A stretch of DNA of 55,363 nt, taken from Candidatus Cloacimonadota bacterium (GTDB lineage: Bacteria; Cloacimonadota; Cloacimonadia; Cloacimonadales; JAJBBL01). This document shows, piece by piece, positions 33,741 through 44,251 of this stretch. Location of the stretch: NCBI GenBank assembly GCA_019429305.1, contig JAHYIR010000010.1:1-55363 (forward strand), in the 5' to 3' direction. Every line of letters begins with the position of its first letter. The stretch's first letter is position 1. Made by a program: the position numbers and the translations under genes. The notes under the pieces were generated by a model. The model made no database searches. It was not told where the DNA came from and was given only the letters and a program-made list of their open reading frames with translations.

Positions 33741-35036
33741 ATGATAAAGCGTTATAGTTTGCCTGATATGTCAAAGATTTGGGAACTGTCCAATAAATAC
33801 CAGTGTTGGTTAGATGTTGAGTTGGCTGTTTGTAAAGCACTTTATGAGATGGGATTAATCCCTGAGGAAGACTATCAGCAGATTGAATCAAAGGCAGATT
33901 TTGATGAAGACCGTATTACCGAATTAGAGAACATAACTAAACATGATATAATTGCTTTTCTCAATAATCTGCAGGAAAATATTGGACCTGCTTCTAGATG
34001 GATTCATTATGGTTTAACGTCTTCTGATATTCTTGATACAGCTACTTCATTACAGCTTAAACAGGCAGGAGAGATGATCCTCAGAGATTTGATCAATCTC
34101 TCGGAAATTCTCAAAATTAAGGCAAAAGAGCATAGAAATACTCTCTGTATAGGAAGAACTCATGGTATTCATGCCGAACCCACTACTTTCGGTTTAAAAT
34201 TTGCCCTTTGGTTTGATGAGATGCAAAGAAATTTACACAGGATGGAACATGCTATTATAGATATCTCTGTGGGAAAAATCTCAGGAGCTGTTGGTAATTA
34301 TGCACATCTTGAACCGGAAGTAGAGAGTAAAGCTTGTTCTTTCTTGGAACTAAAACCAGCAAATATCACTACTCAAGTAATTTCGCGAGACTCTTATGCT
34401 CAATATATGTCAACTTTAGCTATTATTGGGACTACTATTGAAAAAATTGCCTTGGAAATCAGACATTTACAGAGAACTGAGGTTAGTGAAGTTGCAGAGA
34501 ATTTCACCAAAGGTCAGCAAGGTTCCTCAGCAATGCCTCATAAAAAGAATCCGATTGTTAGTGAACAATTATGCGGGTTAGCCAGAATATTGAGAAGCAA
34601 TTTAATAGCTGCTTTAGAGAATAATGCACTCTGGCATGAACGAGATATCAGTCATTCCTCAGTTGAAAGAATTATTCTGCCCGACTCTACTATCCTGATT
34701 GACTATATGTTGAACAAAACAGCAGATTTAATCGAAAATCTTGTTGTCTATCCTGAAAAAATGCTGGAAAATCTGGAAATCACTGATGGACAGTTTTTTT
34801 CTCAATCACTTTTACTTAAGCTAATAGAAAAAGGACACAGCAGGGAAAAGGCATATAAAATAATACAAGATTTAGCTTTTAAGAGTAGAGAATCAGAAAA
34901 ATCTTTCCGAGAAACTGCTCTTACAGAAAGCTTCCTGAAGGATATGTTTACTGAGAACGATATAAAAGAGATTTTTTCCCTGAACAGATATACTGAACAC
35001 ATTAACTATATTTTCAATAAGCTTGGAATTAATTAA
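33741..35036 (+). CDS. purB: Adenylosuccinate lyase
   Basis: 431 residues. PurB acts twice in purine synthesis (SAICAR to AICAR, adenylosuccinate to AMP), releasing fumarate. The fumarase/aspartase superfamily signature is SSAMPHKKNPI (from S262), with GLTSSDILDTA and GRTHGIHAEP as the other active-site regions. The short form of about 430 residues is typical of bacteria. A GAGGT ribosome site precedes the ATG. Purine genes purS and purQ follow 1.3 kb downstream, with the lipid genes between. Confidence 0.93.
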   Translation: MIKRYSLPDMSKIWELSNKYQCWLDVELAVCKALYEMGLIPEEDYQQIESKADFDEDRITELENITKHDIIAFLNNLQENIGPASRWIHYGLTSSDILDTATSLQLKQAGEMILRDLINLSEILKIKAKEHRNTLCIGRTHGIHAEPTTFGLKFALWFDEMQRNLHRMEHAIIDISVGKISGAVGNYAHLEPEVESKACSFLELKPANITTQVISRDSYAQYMSTLAIIGTTIEKIALEIRHLQRTEVSEVAENFTKGQQGSSAMPHKKNPIVSEQLCGLARILRSNLIAALENNALWHERDISHSSVERIILPDSTILIDYMLNKTADLIENLVVYPEKMLENLEITDGQFFSQSLLLKLIEKGHSREKAYKIIQDLAFKSRESEKSFRETALTESFLKDMFTENDIKEIFSLNRYTEHINYIFNKLGIN

Positions 35037-35650
35037 TGACTGATTATAATCCACCAGAAGTTTTAATTTCAATAACCAAGATCAAATATCAAAAAGCTAT
35101 TATACCAATTCTGATTGTCCTCGGAGTATTTATTATAGAATTGACTTCACCAATTCAGATTCTTCGATACATCTCTCTACTGGCATTTATCTATTATCTT
35201 TACTTGATAATTATTTATAGAATTAATAAATCTGTTGGTGAAACAGAGGATAAGCAAGTTCTTTCACCGATTCATGGTAAAGTAGTTAAGATAGAGAACC
35301 ATGATAATGAGATTATCGTTATAATCCTTAAGAACTTCTATCAACCAGCAGATATAAGGTTTTCGTCAGATAATGAACGAGAAAGGATTGAGGATGATAA
35401 GAAAACTGATGAAGGTGTCGATAAAAGGGATAATTTATCACTATCAAATCAAGATTCATCAATAAAGTGGACTCTAAATGGAAAAAGCATCTATTATTTT
35501 CCGAGAGCATTGAAAAGAAAGAGTGTTCTTGCCGGTATCATTACGGGAAAAGGAATCTGTCACTTTCAACTAACTCAAGATTATTCTATTTTGGTAAAAT
35601 TAGGCCAAAAAGTAGAAGCAGGCATTACGGCTATTGGTGCAATAGAATGA
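35036..35650 (+). CDS. Phosphatidylserine-decarboxylase-like protein lacking the catalytic triad
   Basis: 204 residues. Two hydrophobic helices (about 20-60) are followed by a segment resembling small Psd enzymes: SPIHGKVVKIEN (77-88) for the family's S-P-A-D-G-K-V, an I-I-V-I-I-L-K-N-F strand, and at the end VKLGQKVEAGITAIG for the last barrel strand. The active-site Asp (here His80), the His of the V-H-x-N-R motif (here QPADIR) and the Ser of the pyruvoyl-forming G-S motif are all absent. An acidic, Lys-rich insert lies at about 113-140. It overlaps purB by one base and pssA by four. I infer a pseudoenzyme or strongly diverged paralogue; a lipoyl-like barrel of another family cannot be excluded. 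Confidence 0.6.
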   Translation: MTDYNPPEVLISITKIKYQKAIIPILIVLGVFIIELTSPIQILRYISLLAFIYYLYLIIIYRINKSVGETEDKQVLSPIHGKVVKIENHDNEIIVIILKNFYQPADIRFSSDNERERIEDDKKTDEGVDKRDNLSLSNQDSSIKWTLNGKSIYYFPRALKRKSVLAGIITGKGICHFQLTQDYSILVKLGQKVEAGITAIGAIE

Positions 35651-36375
35651 AAAGCATTAAGTATTTAATACCTAATTTTTTTACTAGTTTGAGTCTTTTA
35701 TCTGCATTGATTGCTATTCATTACATATCCATAGGCGAGTTTATTTTAGCTCCTTGGTTGATAATGTTCTCTATGATATGTGACTTTTTAGACGGCAAAT
35801 TTGCCCGTATTTTAGATGCGGCAACACCATTTGGTGCTCTTTTTGATACAATGTCTGATTTTGTAGCGTTTGGTATTGCACCTGCATTTCTTATTTATCA
35901 AGTCTCTTTGTATCGTATACCTTTTTTAGGAGCGCTAGTAACGATCATATTTGTCTTCTCTGGCTGTTTCAGATTAGTTAGATTTTCATTAAGAAACAAC
36001 GATATACATAAAAAGTCTTCATTTATTGGCTTACCAATACCTATTGCTGCCGGTTTTATCTCTTCATCTGTAATTTTAAGTCTTCGGACTTGGAATCAGA
36101 TACCGGATGATAACATTTTTATGATTATTGTCTTCTTAATCTCAATACTGATGATCAGCAGGATAGAATATTTAACAATAGAACAGGATACCTTATATCG
36201 TAAAAATTTTCGGTTTCTATTCGCTTTGTTTCTCATTTCCGCTGTTGTGACTTTTAAGTACTTCTATATTGCCATTCTTTTCTGGATAACTTCCTATATT
36301 CTTTTTTGCCTTCTGAGGCATATTTTTGTTTTTATCTTAAATAAACAACGTTTTTTAAAAAGAAACACAGGATAA
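35647..36375 (+). CDS. pssA: CDP-diacylglycerol-serine O-phosphatidyltransferase
   Basis: About 242 residues from the ATG at 35647, whose first base overlaps the stop of the Psd-like gene; a longer frame back to 35467 is an artefact. The CDP-alcohol phosphotransferase motif D-G-x2-A-R-x8-G-x3-D-x3-D is complete: D49, G50, A53, R54, G63, D67 and D71. About six to eight TM helices. The family acts on serine, glycerol phosphate or inositol phosphate; PssA is favoured because of the N-terminal IPNFFTSLSLLSALIAI pattern and the Psd-like neighbour. It makes phosphatidylserine, the precursor of phosphatidylethanolamine. Confidence 0.88.
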   Translation: MKSIKYLIPNFFTSLSLLSALIAIHYISIGEFILAPWLIMFSMICDFLDGKFARILDAATPFGALFDTMSDFVAFGIAPAFLIYQVSLYRIPFLGALVTIIFVFSGCFRLVRFSLRNNDIHKKSSFIGLPIPIAAGFISSSVILSLRTWNQIPDDNIFMIIVFLISILMISRIEYLTIEQDTLYRKNFRFLFALFLISAVVTFKYFYIAILFWITSYILFCLLRHIFVFILNKQRFLKRNTG

Positions 36376-36382
36376 ATAAACT

Positions 36383-36625
36383 ATGAAAGCTAAAGTATTT
36401 GTGACTTTAAAGCCGAGTGTTCTAGATCCTCAAGGCAAAACAGTTATGCACTCACTCCATTCACTTGGATATGAAAAAATAACTGATGTCAGAGTTAGTA
36501 AATACATCGAAATTTCTTATGAGGGGCATGATCGGAAATCTTTTGCCGAAGAGCTGGAGATCATCTGTAATAAAGTTTTGGCTAATCCCAATATTGAAGT
36601 ATATCATTACGATATAGAAGACTAA
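36383..36625 (+). CDS. purS: Phosphoribosylformylglycinamidine synthase subunit PurS
   Basis: 80 residues, the normal PurS length. VTLKPSVLDPQGKTVMHSLH and GYEKITDVRVSKYIEI are the family core. PurS bridges PurQ and PurL in the three-part FGAM synthase. It is followed by purQ after 8 nt; purL is not in the window. Confidence 0.93.
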   Translation: MKAKVFVTLKPSVLDPQGKTVMHSLHSLGYEKITDVRVSKYIEISYEGHDRKSFAEELEIICNKVLANPNIEVYHYDIED

Positions 36626-36633
36626 GATAAGAT

Positions 36634-37332
36634 ATGGTTAAATATAGCATTATTACTTTCCCCGGCTCCAATTGTGATCATGATAGTTATTATATTGCCT
36701 TAAAGAGAAACAACAAAGTAAATTTGATTTGGCATAAAGATACAGATCTGCAGAATCCTGATATAGTTATCCTGCCGGGTGGGTTCTCTTACGGAGACTA
36801 TCTACGCTGTGGCATTATAGCTCGTTTCTCTCCGATTATCAACGAAGTAGTTAAGTTCGCTCAGAGAGGGGGGTTAGTCCTTGGTATCTGTAATGGATTT
36901 CAAATACTTACTGAATGTGGTCTCTTACCCGGCGCTTTGATGATGAACAGAGATCTAAAGTTCATCTGTCAACACCAATATATCTCCGTTTCTAATAATA
37001 AAACCCCTTTCACTCACTTGTTAATAAAAGGAAATACAATTGATATTCCAATAGCACATAAAGAGGGTAACTACTTCATCGATAACGAAGGATTAAAAGA
37101 GTTGGAGGATAATGAGCAGATCGTATTTCAGTATTCTGACAAATATGGTAATATTTCTGCTTCCTTCAACCCAAACGGTTCTATCAAAAATATAGCAGGA
37201 ATAATAAATAAAACGGGTAATGTCCTCGGAATGATGCCTCACCCTGAAAGAAATGCTGAAGATTTCAGCGGATCAGAAGATGGTTCCAAAATATTCGCTT
37301 CTCTCGAACAATCCTTTCTCTCTTCTCATTGA
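36634..37332 (+). CDS. purQ: Phosphoribosylformylglycinamidine synthase subunit PurQ (glutaminase)
   Basis: 232 residues, a class I glutamine amidotransferase supplying ammonia to PurL. The nucleophile is C86 in LVLGICNGFQ, the oxyanion region is ILPGGFSYGDYLRCG, and the His-x-Glu pair is MMPHPERNAED near the end. The typical small single-domain PurQ N terminus (YSIITFPGSNCDHD) is present. It overlaps the comF-like gene in another frame. Confidence 0.93.
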   Translation: MVKYSIITFPGSNCDHDSYYIALKRNNKVNLIWHKDTDLQNPDIVILPGGFSYGDYLRCGIIARFSPIINEVVKFAQRGGLVLGICNGFQILTECGLLPGALMMNRDLKFICQHQYISVSNNKTPFTHLLIKGNTIDIPIAHKEGNYFIDNEGLKELEDNEQIVFQYSDKYGNISASFNPNGSIKNIAGIINKTGNVLGMMPHPERNAEDFSGSEDGSKIFASLEQSFLSSH

Positions 37333-38011
37333 TCTGATATTTCCCAAAATTTGCTTTACTTGTTTATCCAGAATTGAAGATGATGATAATTTTCTCTGCC
37401 AAGGATGTAAAAAAGAACTGCAGTTATTGCCAGATTCATGCTGTCCGGTATGCGGTTCTCTCAACACTTTGACAAAAGAGAACTGTGTGTTCTGCCAATC
37501 TGAAAAAGTCTATTTTGACCGATGTCGTTCTATTTTCCCTTATAATGATGTCGTTAGAACGTTAATACACGAGCTAAAATACAACGATATGACTAATATT
37601 GCAGGATATCTGGCAGAGCATGCCATCAAATACCTTCGCAGCAAAAATCCTTTCTCACAAATTGATTATGTATGCCCTGTACCGTTACACCCCACGAGAA
37701 GAAGAGAACGTGGATATAATCAAGCGGCATTTATAGCAAAAAAACTAGCTAGTCACTTCGGTTGGGATTACAAACCAGATGTTATTAAGAGAGTTAAGTT
37801 CACTGAAAGTCAAGCTAATTTGACTCCTAAGCAGAGAAAAGAGAACGTTAACAGGGCATTTTCTATTGACAGAAACTTTATACTTTATGAAGTTAATATC
37901 TTGATTATTGATGATGTGTTTACAACCGGTGCAACAGTAAACTCGATCTGTCAGCTACTTAGACAACATCGAGTAAATAATATCTATGTACTCACCGTTG
38001 CCCGTGCTTAA
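37253..38011 (+). CDS. ComF family phosphoribosyltransferase-like protein
   Basis: 252 residues at most. The zinc-binding N terminus has Cys pairs CFTC and CQGC, then CCPVCGS and CVFC. The C-terminal part is a type I PRTase with the motif LIIDDVFTTGATVN. ComF is required for DNA uptake in competent bacteria; homologues are widespread also in non-competent species. The overlap with purQ is 80 nt from this start, or 53 nt if translation begins at the second Met (37280), which matches the usual ComF start better. The start is therefore uncertain. Confidence 0.85.
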   Translation: MLKISADQKMVPKYSLLSNNPFSLLIDLIFPKICFTCLSRIEDDDNFLCQGCKKELQLLPDSCCPVCGSLNTLTKENCVFCQSEKVYFDRCRSIFPYNDVVRTLIHELKYNDMTNIAGYLAEHAIKYLRSKNPFSQIDYVCPVPLHPTRRRERGYNQAAFIAKKLASHFGWDYKPDVIKRVKFTESQANLTPKQRKENVNRAFSIDRNFILYEVNILIIDDVFTTGATVNSICQLLRQHRVNNIYVLTVARA

Positions 38012-38028
38012 TCAGATTGAAGAGTATT

Positions 38029-38409
38029 ATGATAGTAGAAATTGACAGAGAAAGAGCAATAGAATTAATTGAAAAATGTGCCAGATTTATCGCAGAGAGA
38101 CATCTTGGTGCTGCAGCTATAATGGCAATTGAGTCATTAAAGCCGCTGAATTTTATTGGAAGCCAATTGCTTTACACAATTTCTCCCTTTGCTGAGGTTT
38201 TTTTTGATCCTAAAGAGTATCAAGAAATTGCAGCTCTCTTAGAACAGAGGGAATATGTTGAACTGTTAATCAGAAGGATAGACGAATTAGATGATGAAAT
38301 GCATCGAGAAGAACGGGAAAAGAAAAGGATGCTTAGAAAGCGAAAAAGGACAAAGAGAAAAGAAAAGTTTGCTGAGTTTAAGAAAAAGATTTTGAAAAAG
38401 AAAGAATAA
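38029..38409 (+). CDS. Small protein with a basic C-terminal tail, unknown function
   Basis: About 126 residues from the ATG at 38029 with a GAAGAG site; a TTG at 38017 is less likely. The N-terminal 85 residues form amphipathic helices (IELIEKCARFIAERHLG, then a FFDPKEYQEIAALLEQ segment). The last 35 residues are almost all Lys/Arg/Glu, suggesting nucleic-acid or ribosome contact. No family was recognised. It lies 17 nt after comF and 19 nt before the glmL-like gene, so it is part of the long operon. Confidence 0.65.
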   Translation: MIVEIDRERAIELIEKCARFIAERHLGAAAIMAIESLKPLNFIGSQLLYTISPFAEVFFDPKEYQEIAALLEQREYVELLIRRIDELDDEMHREEREKKRMLRKRKRTKRKEKFAEFKKKILKKKE

Positions 38410-38428
38410 ATAGAAATCAGGGGGAAGA

Positions 38429-40291
38429 ATGAGTAACGATAAATTAACGAGAATACTAGCTACAGATTGCGGTAGTACTACAACAAAAGCAATCCTGATA
38501 GAGTATGTTGATGGTGAGTACCGCCAGACAGTTCGTGGTGAAGCTCCAACAACTGTGGAAGCACCTCTTAATGATGTTACAAAAGGTGTACTTAATGCTG
38601 TTAATGAGGTAGAAGAGTTAGCACGACTTAAGTATAATAATCCCAACATCTCTTTTATTGAAAACGAAAAGATCATCATTCCAAAAGAAGGAGATCGAGG
38701 TGTTGATGCTTATGTATCCACCAGTAGCGCCGGTGGTGGCTTACAAATGATGGTAACTGGTGTAGTGGCTAAAATGACCGGTGAAAGCGCCGAAAGAGCT
38801 GCACTCGGAGCTGGTGCTATAGTTATGGATTTAATCGCCAGCAACGACAAACGACCTAATTATGAAAAAATTGAACGCATTCGTCATCTTAGACCTGACA
38901 TGATCCTTCTGGGTGGTGGTGTAGATGGTGGAACAACCAAGCATGTTGCTGAGTTAGCAGAATTAATAGCTGCTGCTGATCCCAGACCGAGACTCGGCTC
39001 CAGCTACAAGTTACCCATTATCTATGCAGGAAACAATGCTGCTGCTGATATAGTCAGAGAGACCTTAGCCGACAAAGTTGATCTGATCATTACTGATAAT
39101 ATCCGACCAACCCTTGAACAAGAGAATTTGGGACCTGCTCGTGACAAGATTCATGATCTCTTTATGGAACACGTAATGGCTCAAGCGCCAGGATACAGTA
39201 AATTGATGACTTGGACTGTCGGTCCTATTGAAGGTCAATTAAAGAACATCCCGATAATGCCTACTCCTGCAGCAGTGGGAAATATCATGCAAACTATTGC
39301 TAAAGTTGAGAACATAGAAGTGCTGGGTGTTGATATCGGTGGTGCTACAACCGACGTATTTTCAGTCTTTACAGAAGAGTTCGTTTTTAATAGGACTGTT
39401 AGTGCTAACCTCGGCTTGAGTTATAGTATTTCTAACGTTCTTGCTTCAACTGGTCTAAGCAATATTTTACGTTGGGTACCCTTCGATATTGATGACTCAG
39501 ATCTAAGAAATATGATCAAAAATAAAATGATCAGACCCACTACAATACCACAATTGTTAGAAGAATTAGTACTGGAGCAAGCTATTGCCAAAGAAGCCCT
39601 GAGACTTGCTTTCTTACAGCACAAGGAATTCGCTGTTACTCTCAAAGGAACACAGAAAACACGTAGCATATCGGAAGCTTTTGAACAATCGGTATCAGGA
39701 GAGACAATAGTTAACATGATGACTTTGGATATCTTGGTGGGTAGTGGTGGAGTACTATCACATGCTCCCAGAAGAAATCAAACAGCTATGATGTTGTTAG
39801 ATGCTTTCTTACCTGAAGGTATAACTAAACTAGCTGTTGATAGTATCTTTATGATGCCTCAATTGGGCGTTTTGGCTGAGATAAGTGAAAAAGCTGCTGC
39901 TGAAGTATTCAAAAAGGATTGCTTGATTCATCTTGGAACAAGTGTTGCTCCTGTTGGAGTAACTAAGATCGGTCAATCAGTACTAGCTGCAAAAATTGAA
40001 CTTCCTGATGGTTCTGTTTTCGAAGAAGATATTCCTTTTGGAGAGCTACGACTAATTCCTTTGGGTGTGGATGAGACAGCTAAGGCGACACTTAAACCGA
40101 AGAAAGGATTTGATCTCGGTAAAGGAAAGAATCAAGAAGTCATTGCTGATCTGACAGGAGGAGTAGTCGGTATTGTTATCGATACTAGAGGTCGACCATT
40201 ACAACTACCATCAGATAATGCTCTACGAGTAAGTCTACTCAAGAAATGGATGAAAGAACTTAAAGCTTATCCTGAAGAAATATTAGCGTAG
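38429..40291 (+). CDS. GlmL/MutL-family ATPase (glutamate mutase reactivase-like)
   Basis: 620 residues. It belongs to the ASKHA-fold MutL/GlmL family, known as partner or reactivating factor of adenosylcobalamin-dependent methylaspartate (glutamate) mutase. Phosphate motif 1 is ILATDCGSTTTKAILIE near the N terminus and the second is VLGVDIGGATTDVFSVF near 300. Long glycine-rich segments MILLGGGVDGGTTKH and LVGSGGVLSHAPRRNQ are also typical. No cobalamin mutase subunit is adjacent. The next gene codes for a conserved-looking partner after 8 nt. In many anaerobes this family occurs away from mutases, so its real client here is unknown. Confidence 0.85.
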   Translation: MSNDKLTRILATDCGSTTTKAILIEYVDGEYRQTVRGEAPTTVEAPLNDVTKGVLNAVNEVEELARLKYNNPNISFIENEKIIIPKEGDRGVDAYVSTSSAGGGLQMMVTGVVAKMTGESAERAALGAGAIVMDLIASNDKRPNYEKIERIRHLRPDMILLGGGVDGGTTKHVAELAELIAAADPRPRLGSSYKLPIIYAGNNAAADIVRETLADKVDLIITDNIRPTLEQENLGPARDKIHDLFMEHVMAQAPGYSKLMTWTVGPIEGQLKNIPIMPTPAAVGNIMQTIAKVENIEVLGVDIGGATTDVFSVFTEEFVFNRTVSANLGLSYSISNVLASTGLSNILRWVPFDIDDSDLRNMIKNKMIRPTTIPQLLEELVLEQAIAKEALRLAFLQHKEFAVTLKGTQKTRSISEAFEQSVSGETIVNMMTLDILVGSGGVLSHAPRRNQTAMMLLDAFLPEGITKLAVDSIFMMPQLGVLAEISEKAAAEVFKKDCLIHLGTSVAPVGVTKIGQSVLAAKIELPDGSVFEEDIPFGELRLIPLGVDETAKATLKPKKGFDLGKGKNQEVIADLTGGVVGIVIDTRGRPLQLPSDNALRVSLLKKWMKELKAYPEEILA

Positions 40292-40299
40292 GAGGAGAA

Positions 40300-42745
<2,446 letters not shown>

Positions 42746-42761
42746 AATTCCATGATTAAAT

Positions 42762-42789
42762 AAAAAAGGGGCATATATGCCCCTTTTTT
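42762..42789. terminator. Bidirectional rho-independent terminator
   Basis: A perfect hairpin, GGGGCATATATGCCCC, flanked by A-runs on the left and T-runs on the right, lies between the convergent eno and nfeD-like genes. It serves both strands. Confidence 0.93.
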
Positions 42790-42830
42790 ATATCCTTAAA
42801 ACAGTGATTGCCTTATAATACTCCCTTATT

Positions 42831-43268
42831 TCATTCGTCTTGAAGTTTAATCGAAACAAGCAGTTTATTCTTCTCAAAACCTATAACTTTTACTGTTTTG
42901 CCACTATCAATGTGCTCTTCGCTTTTACTATAAGCAGGCCATTCATTGCTTCCAATCTTAACATAACCACTTTTTTTCTTTGTAATACCCTTGGTAAGAA
43001 TTCCCTTCTTATTTAACAGGTTATTAACGTTCGTTTTACCGCTAGTGTAAACAAATACCTTTTTACTGATCTTCCTTAACCAAAGATATAACAAGAAAGT
43101 GAGTACAACAAAAATGAGAATAAGAATAAAACTGGTAGGAAATCTAATAGATAGCAACCCAATTAAAATAGCCCCCAGCCCCAAACTCAGGAAAACGAAA
43201 TGAGGATAGTAGATCTCGATCATCAAGAATAATACTGCAAAAGTAAACCAAATCATTGCATAGATCAT
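42831..43268 (-). CDS. NfeD-like membrane protein (short form)
   Basis: 145 residues. Three or four N-terminal helices (about 1-70) are followed by the NfeD OB-fold domain (about 85-145), with LTKGITKKKSGYVKIGSNEW then PAYSKSEEHIDSGKTV and VKVIGFEKNKLLV. Long NfeD proteins carry a serine protease and pair with stomatins; this short NfeD1b type is usually next to a stomatin/SPFH gene, which is not seen here. It lies 40 nt after the DUF4349-like gene. Confidence 0.85.
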   Translation of the reverse strand: MIYAMIWFTFAVLFLMIEIYYPHFVFLSLGLGAILIGLLSIRFPTSFILILIFVVLTFLLYLWLRKISKKVFVYTSGKTNVNNLLNKKGILTKGITKKKSGYVKIGSNEWPAYSKSEEHIDSGKTVKVIGFEKNKLLVSIKLQDE

Positions 43269-43308
43269 CTATTCTCTTATAGCTGGATAATTCTGAAAAA
43301 CGAAAGCT

Positions 43309-44238
43309 CTATCTATTATCTTCATTAGGAGGAGTTGACTCTGTTTTTTCGCCCTCTTCCAATGGTTTATATTTTCGTTTTCTCTTTATTCGTCCATCAC
43401 GACTCGAACCCTGGTTTCTGTTGATATAGCTATGATATCGGTAGTGATAATGAGAATCTTTATTTAAAGATCTGATTCCGAGAGTAACGAATAATTTGTC
43501 GAGCAATATCATTCCTAAATAAAGCAATACAACAATGATTGTTATTACGATGAAACTGATAACTGTCCACAAAGCAAAATAGATATACTTCATTAAACTG
43601 CCTGTGGTGTGTGGTGGGTCTATTCTACTGATGACGGCTAAAACCAGATGCTTTTGTTGTAGTTGTTGAGTTCTTATGTGATCTAATTGGTAAAGACTGT
43701 CAATAACCGTTTGGATGCTCCTTATCTGTCCCTGTATCTCCCCTATTTCTCGTGTAGTCAAATAAGGATTGTTTAATCTCTCACGATATCGCTGTAATAA
43801 ATATCTGTTTTGTTCTATACGACTTGTGACATCGATAGCTGATAGAGCAATATCATCAATGGTTTCTGTCTTTTCTGTTTGTAAACCGGGTAAATCTCGA
43901 AACCTGGATAAAACATAGTTAAAGTTCTCTTCAGGTATCTCAATTACAGACACTATGCTTACATTACTCGATTCATGATAGAGGTTTAAAACACCTTCTG
44001 AAGCGATAACTTCATTGAATAACTTAGCTGCTGCGGGAAAGTTATTTACAGCAAAATTCACAACTGTCTTTCTGGAATGATAAGAATCATTAAAAACTCT
44101 TTCTGCTCTTCTTAGCTCAACTTCTCTTGGTTCAATCCCTGTTTTTCCAATATTTGATTGCCGAATCCCTAATATTATGGATATAAAAATAATACCAAAG
44201 ATTATAAATCTCTTAAAACTCGAGCTCAACATTATCAT
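43309..44238 (-). CDS. DUF4349-like membrane protein
   Basis: 309 residues. An N-terminal signal/anchor (about 8-25) is followed by a domain with a ferredoxin-like pattern and helical hairpin (SRIEQNRYLLQRYRERL, REIGEIQGQIRSIQTVIDSL) and a second TM (about 220-245). The end is basic and disordered (KRKRKYKPL and then acidic/Thr-Pro). This matches the DUF4349 layout of two TMs around a coiled-coil domain; the function of the family is not known. A GGAG site lies upstream. Confidence 0.65.
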   Translation of the reverse strand: MIMLSSSFKRFIIFGIIFISIILGIRQSNIGKTGIEPREVELRRAERVFNDSYHSRKTVVNFAVNNFPAAAKLFNEVIASEGVLNLYHESSNVSIVSVIEIPEENFNYVLSRFRDLPGLQTEKTETIDDIALSAIDVTSRIEQNRYLLQRYRERLNNPYLTTREIGEIQGQIRSIQTVIDSLYQLDHIRTQQLQQKHLVLAVISRIDPPHTTGSLMKYIYFALWTVISFIVITIIVVLLYLGMILLDKLFVTLGIRSLNKDSHYHYRYHSYINRNQGSSRDGRIKRKRKYKPLEEGEKTESTPPNEDNR

Positions 44239-44251
44239 GTGTTATACTCCT

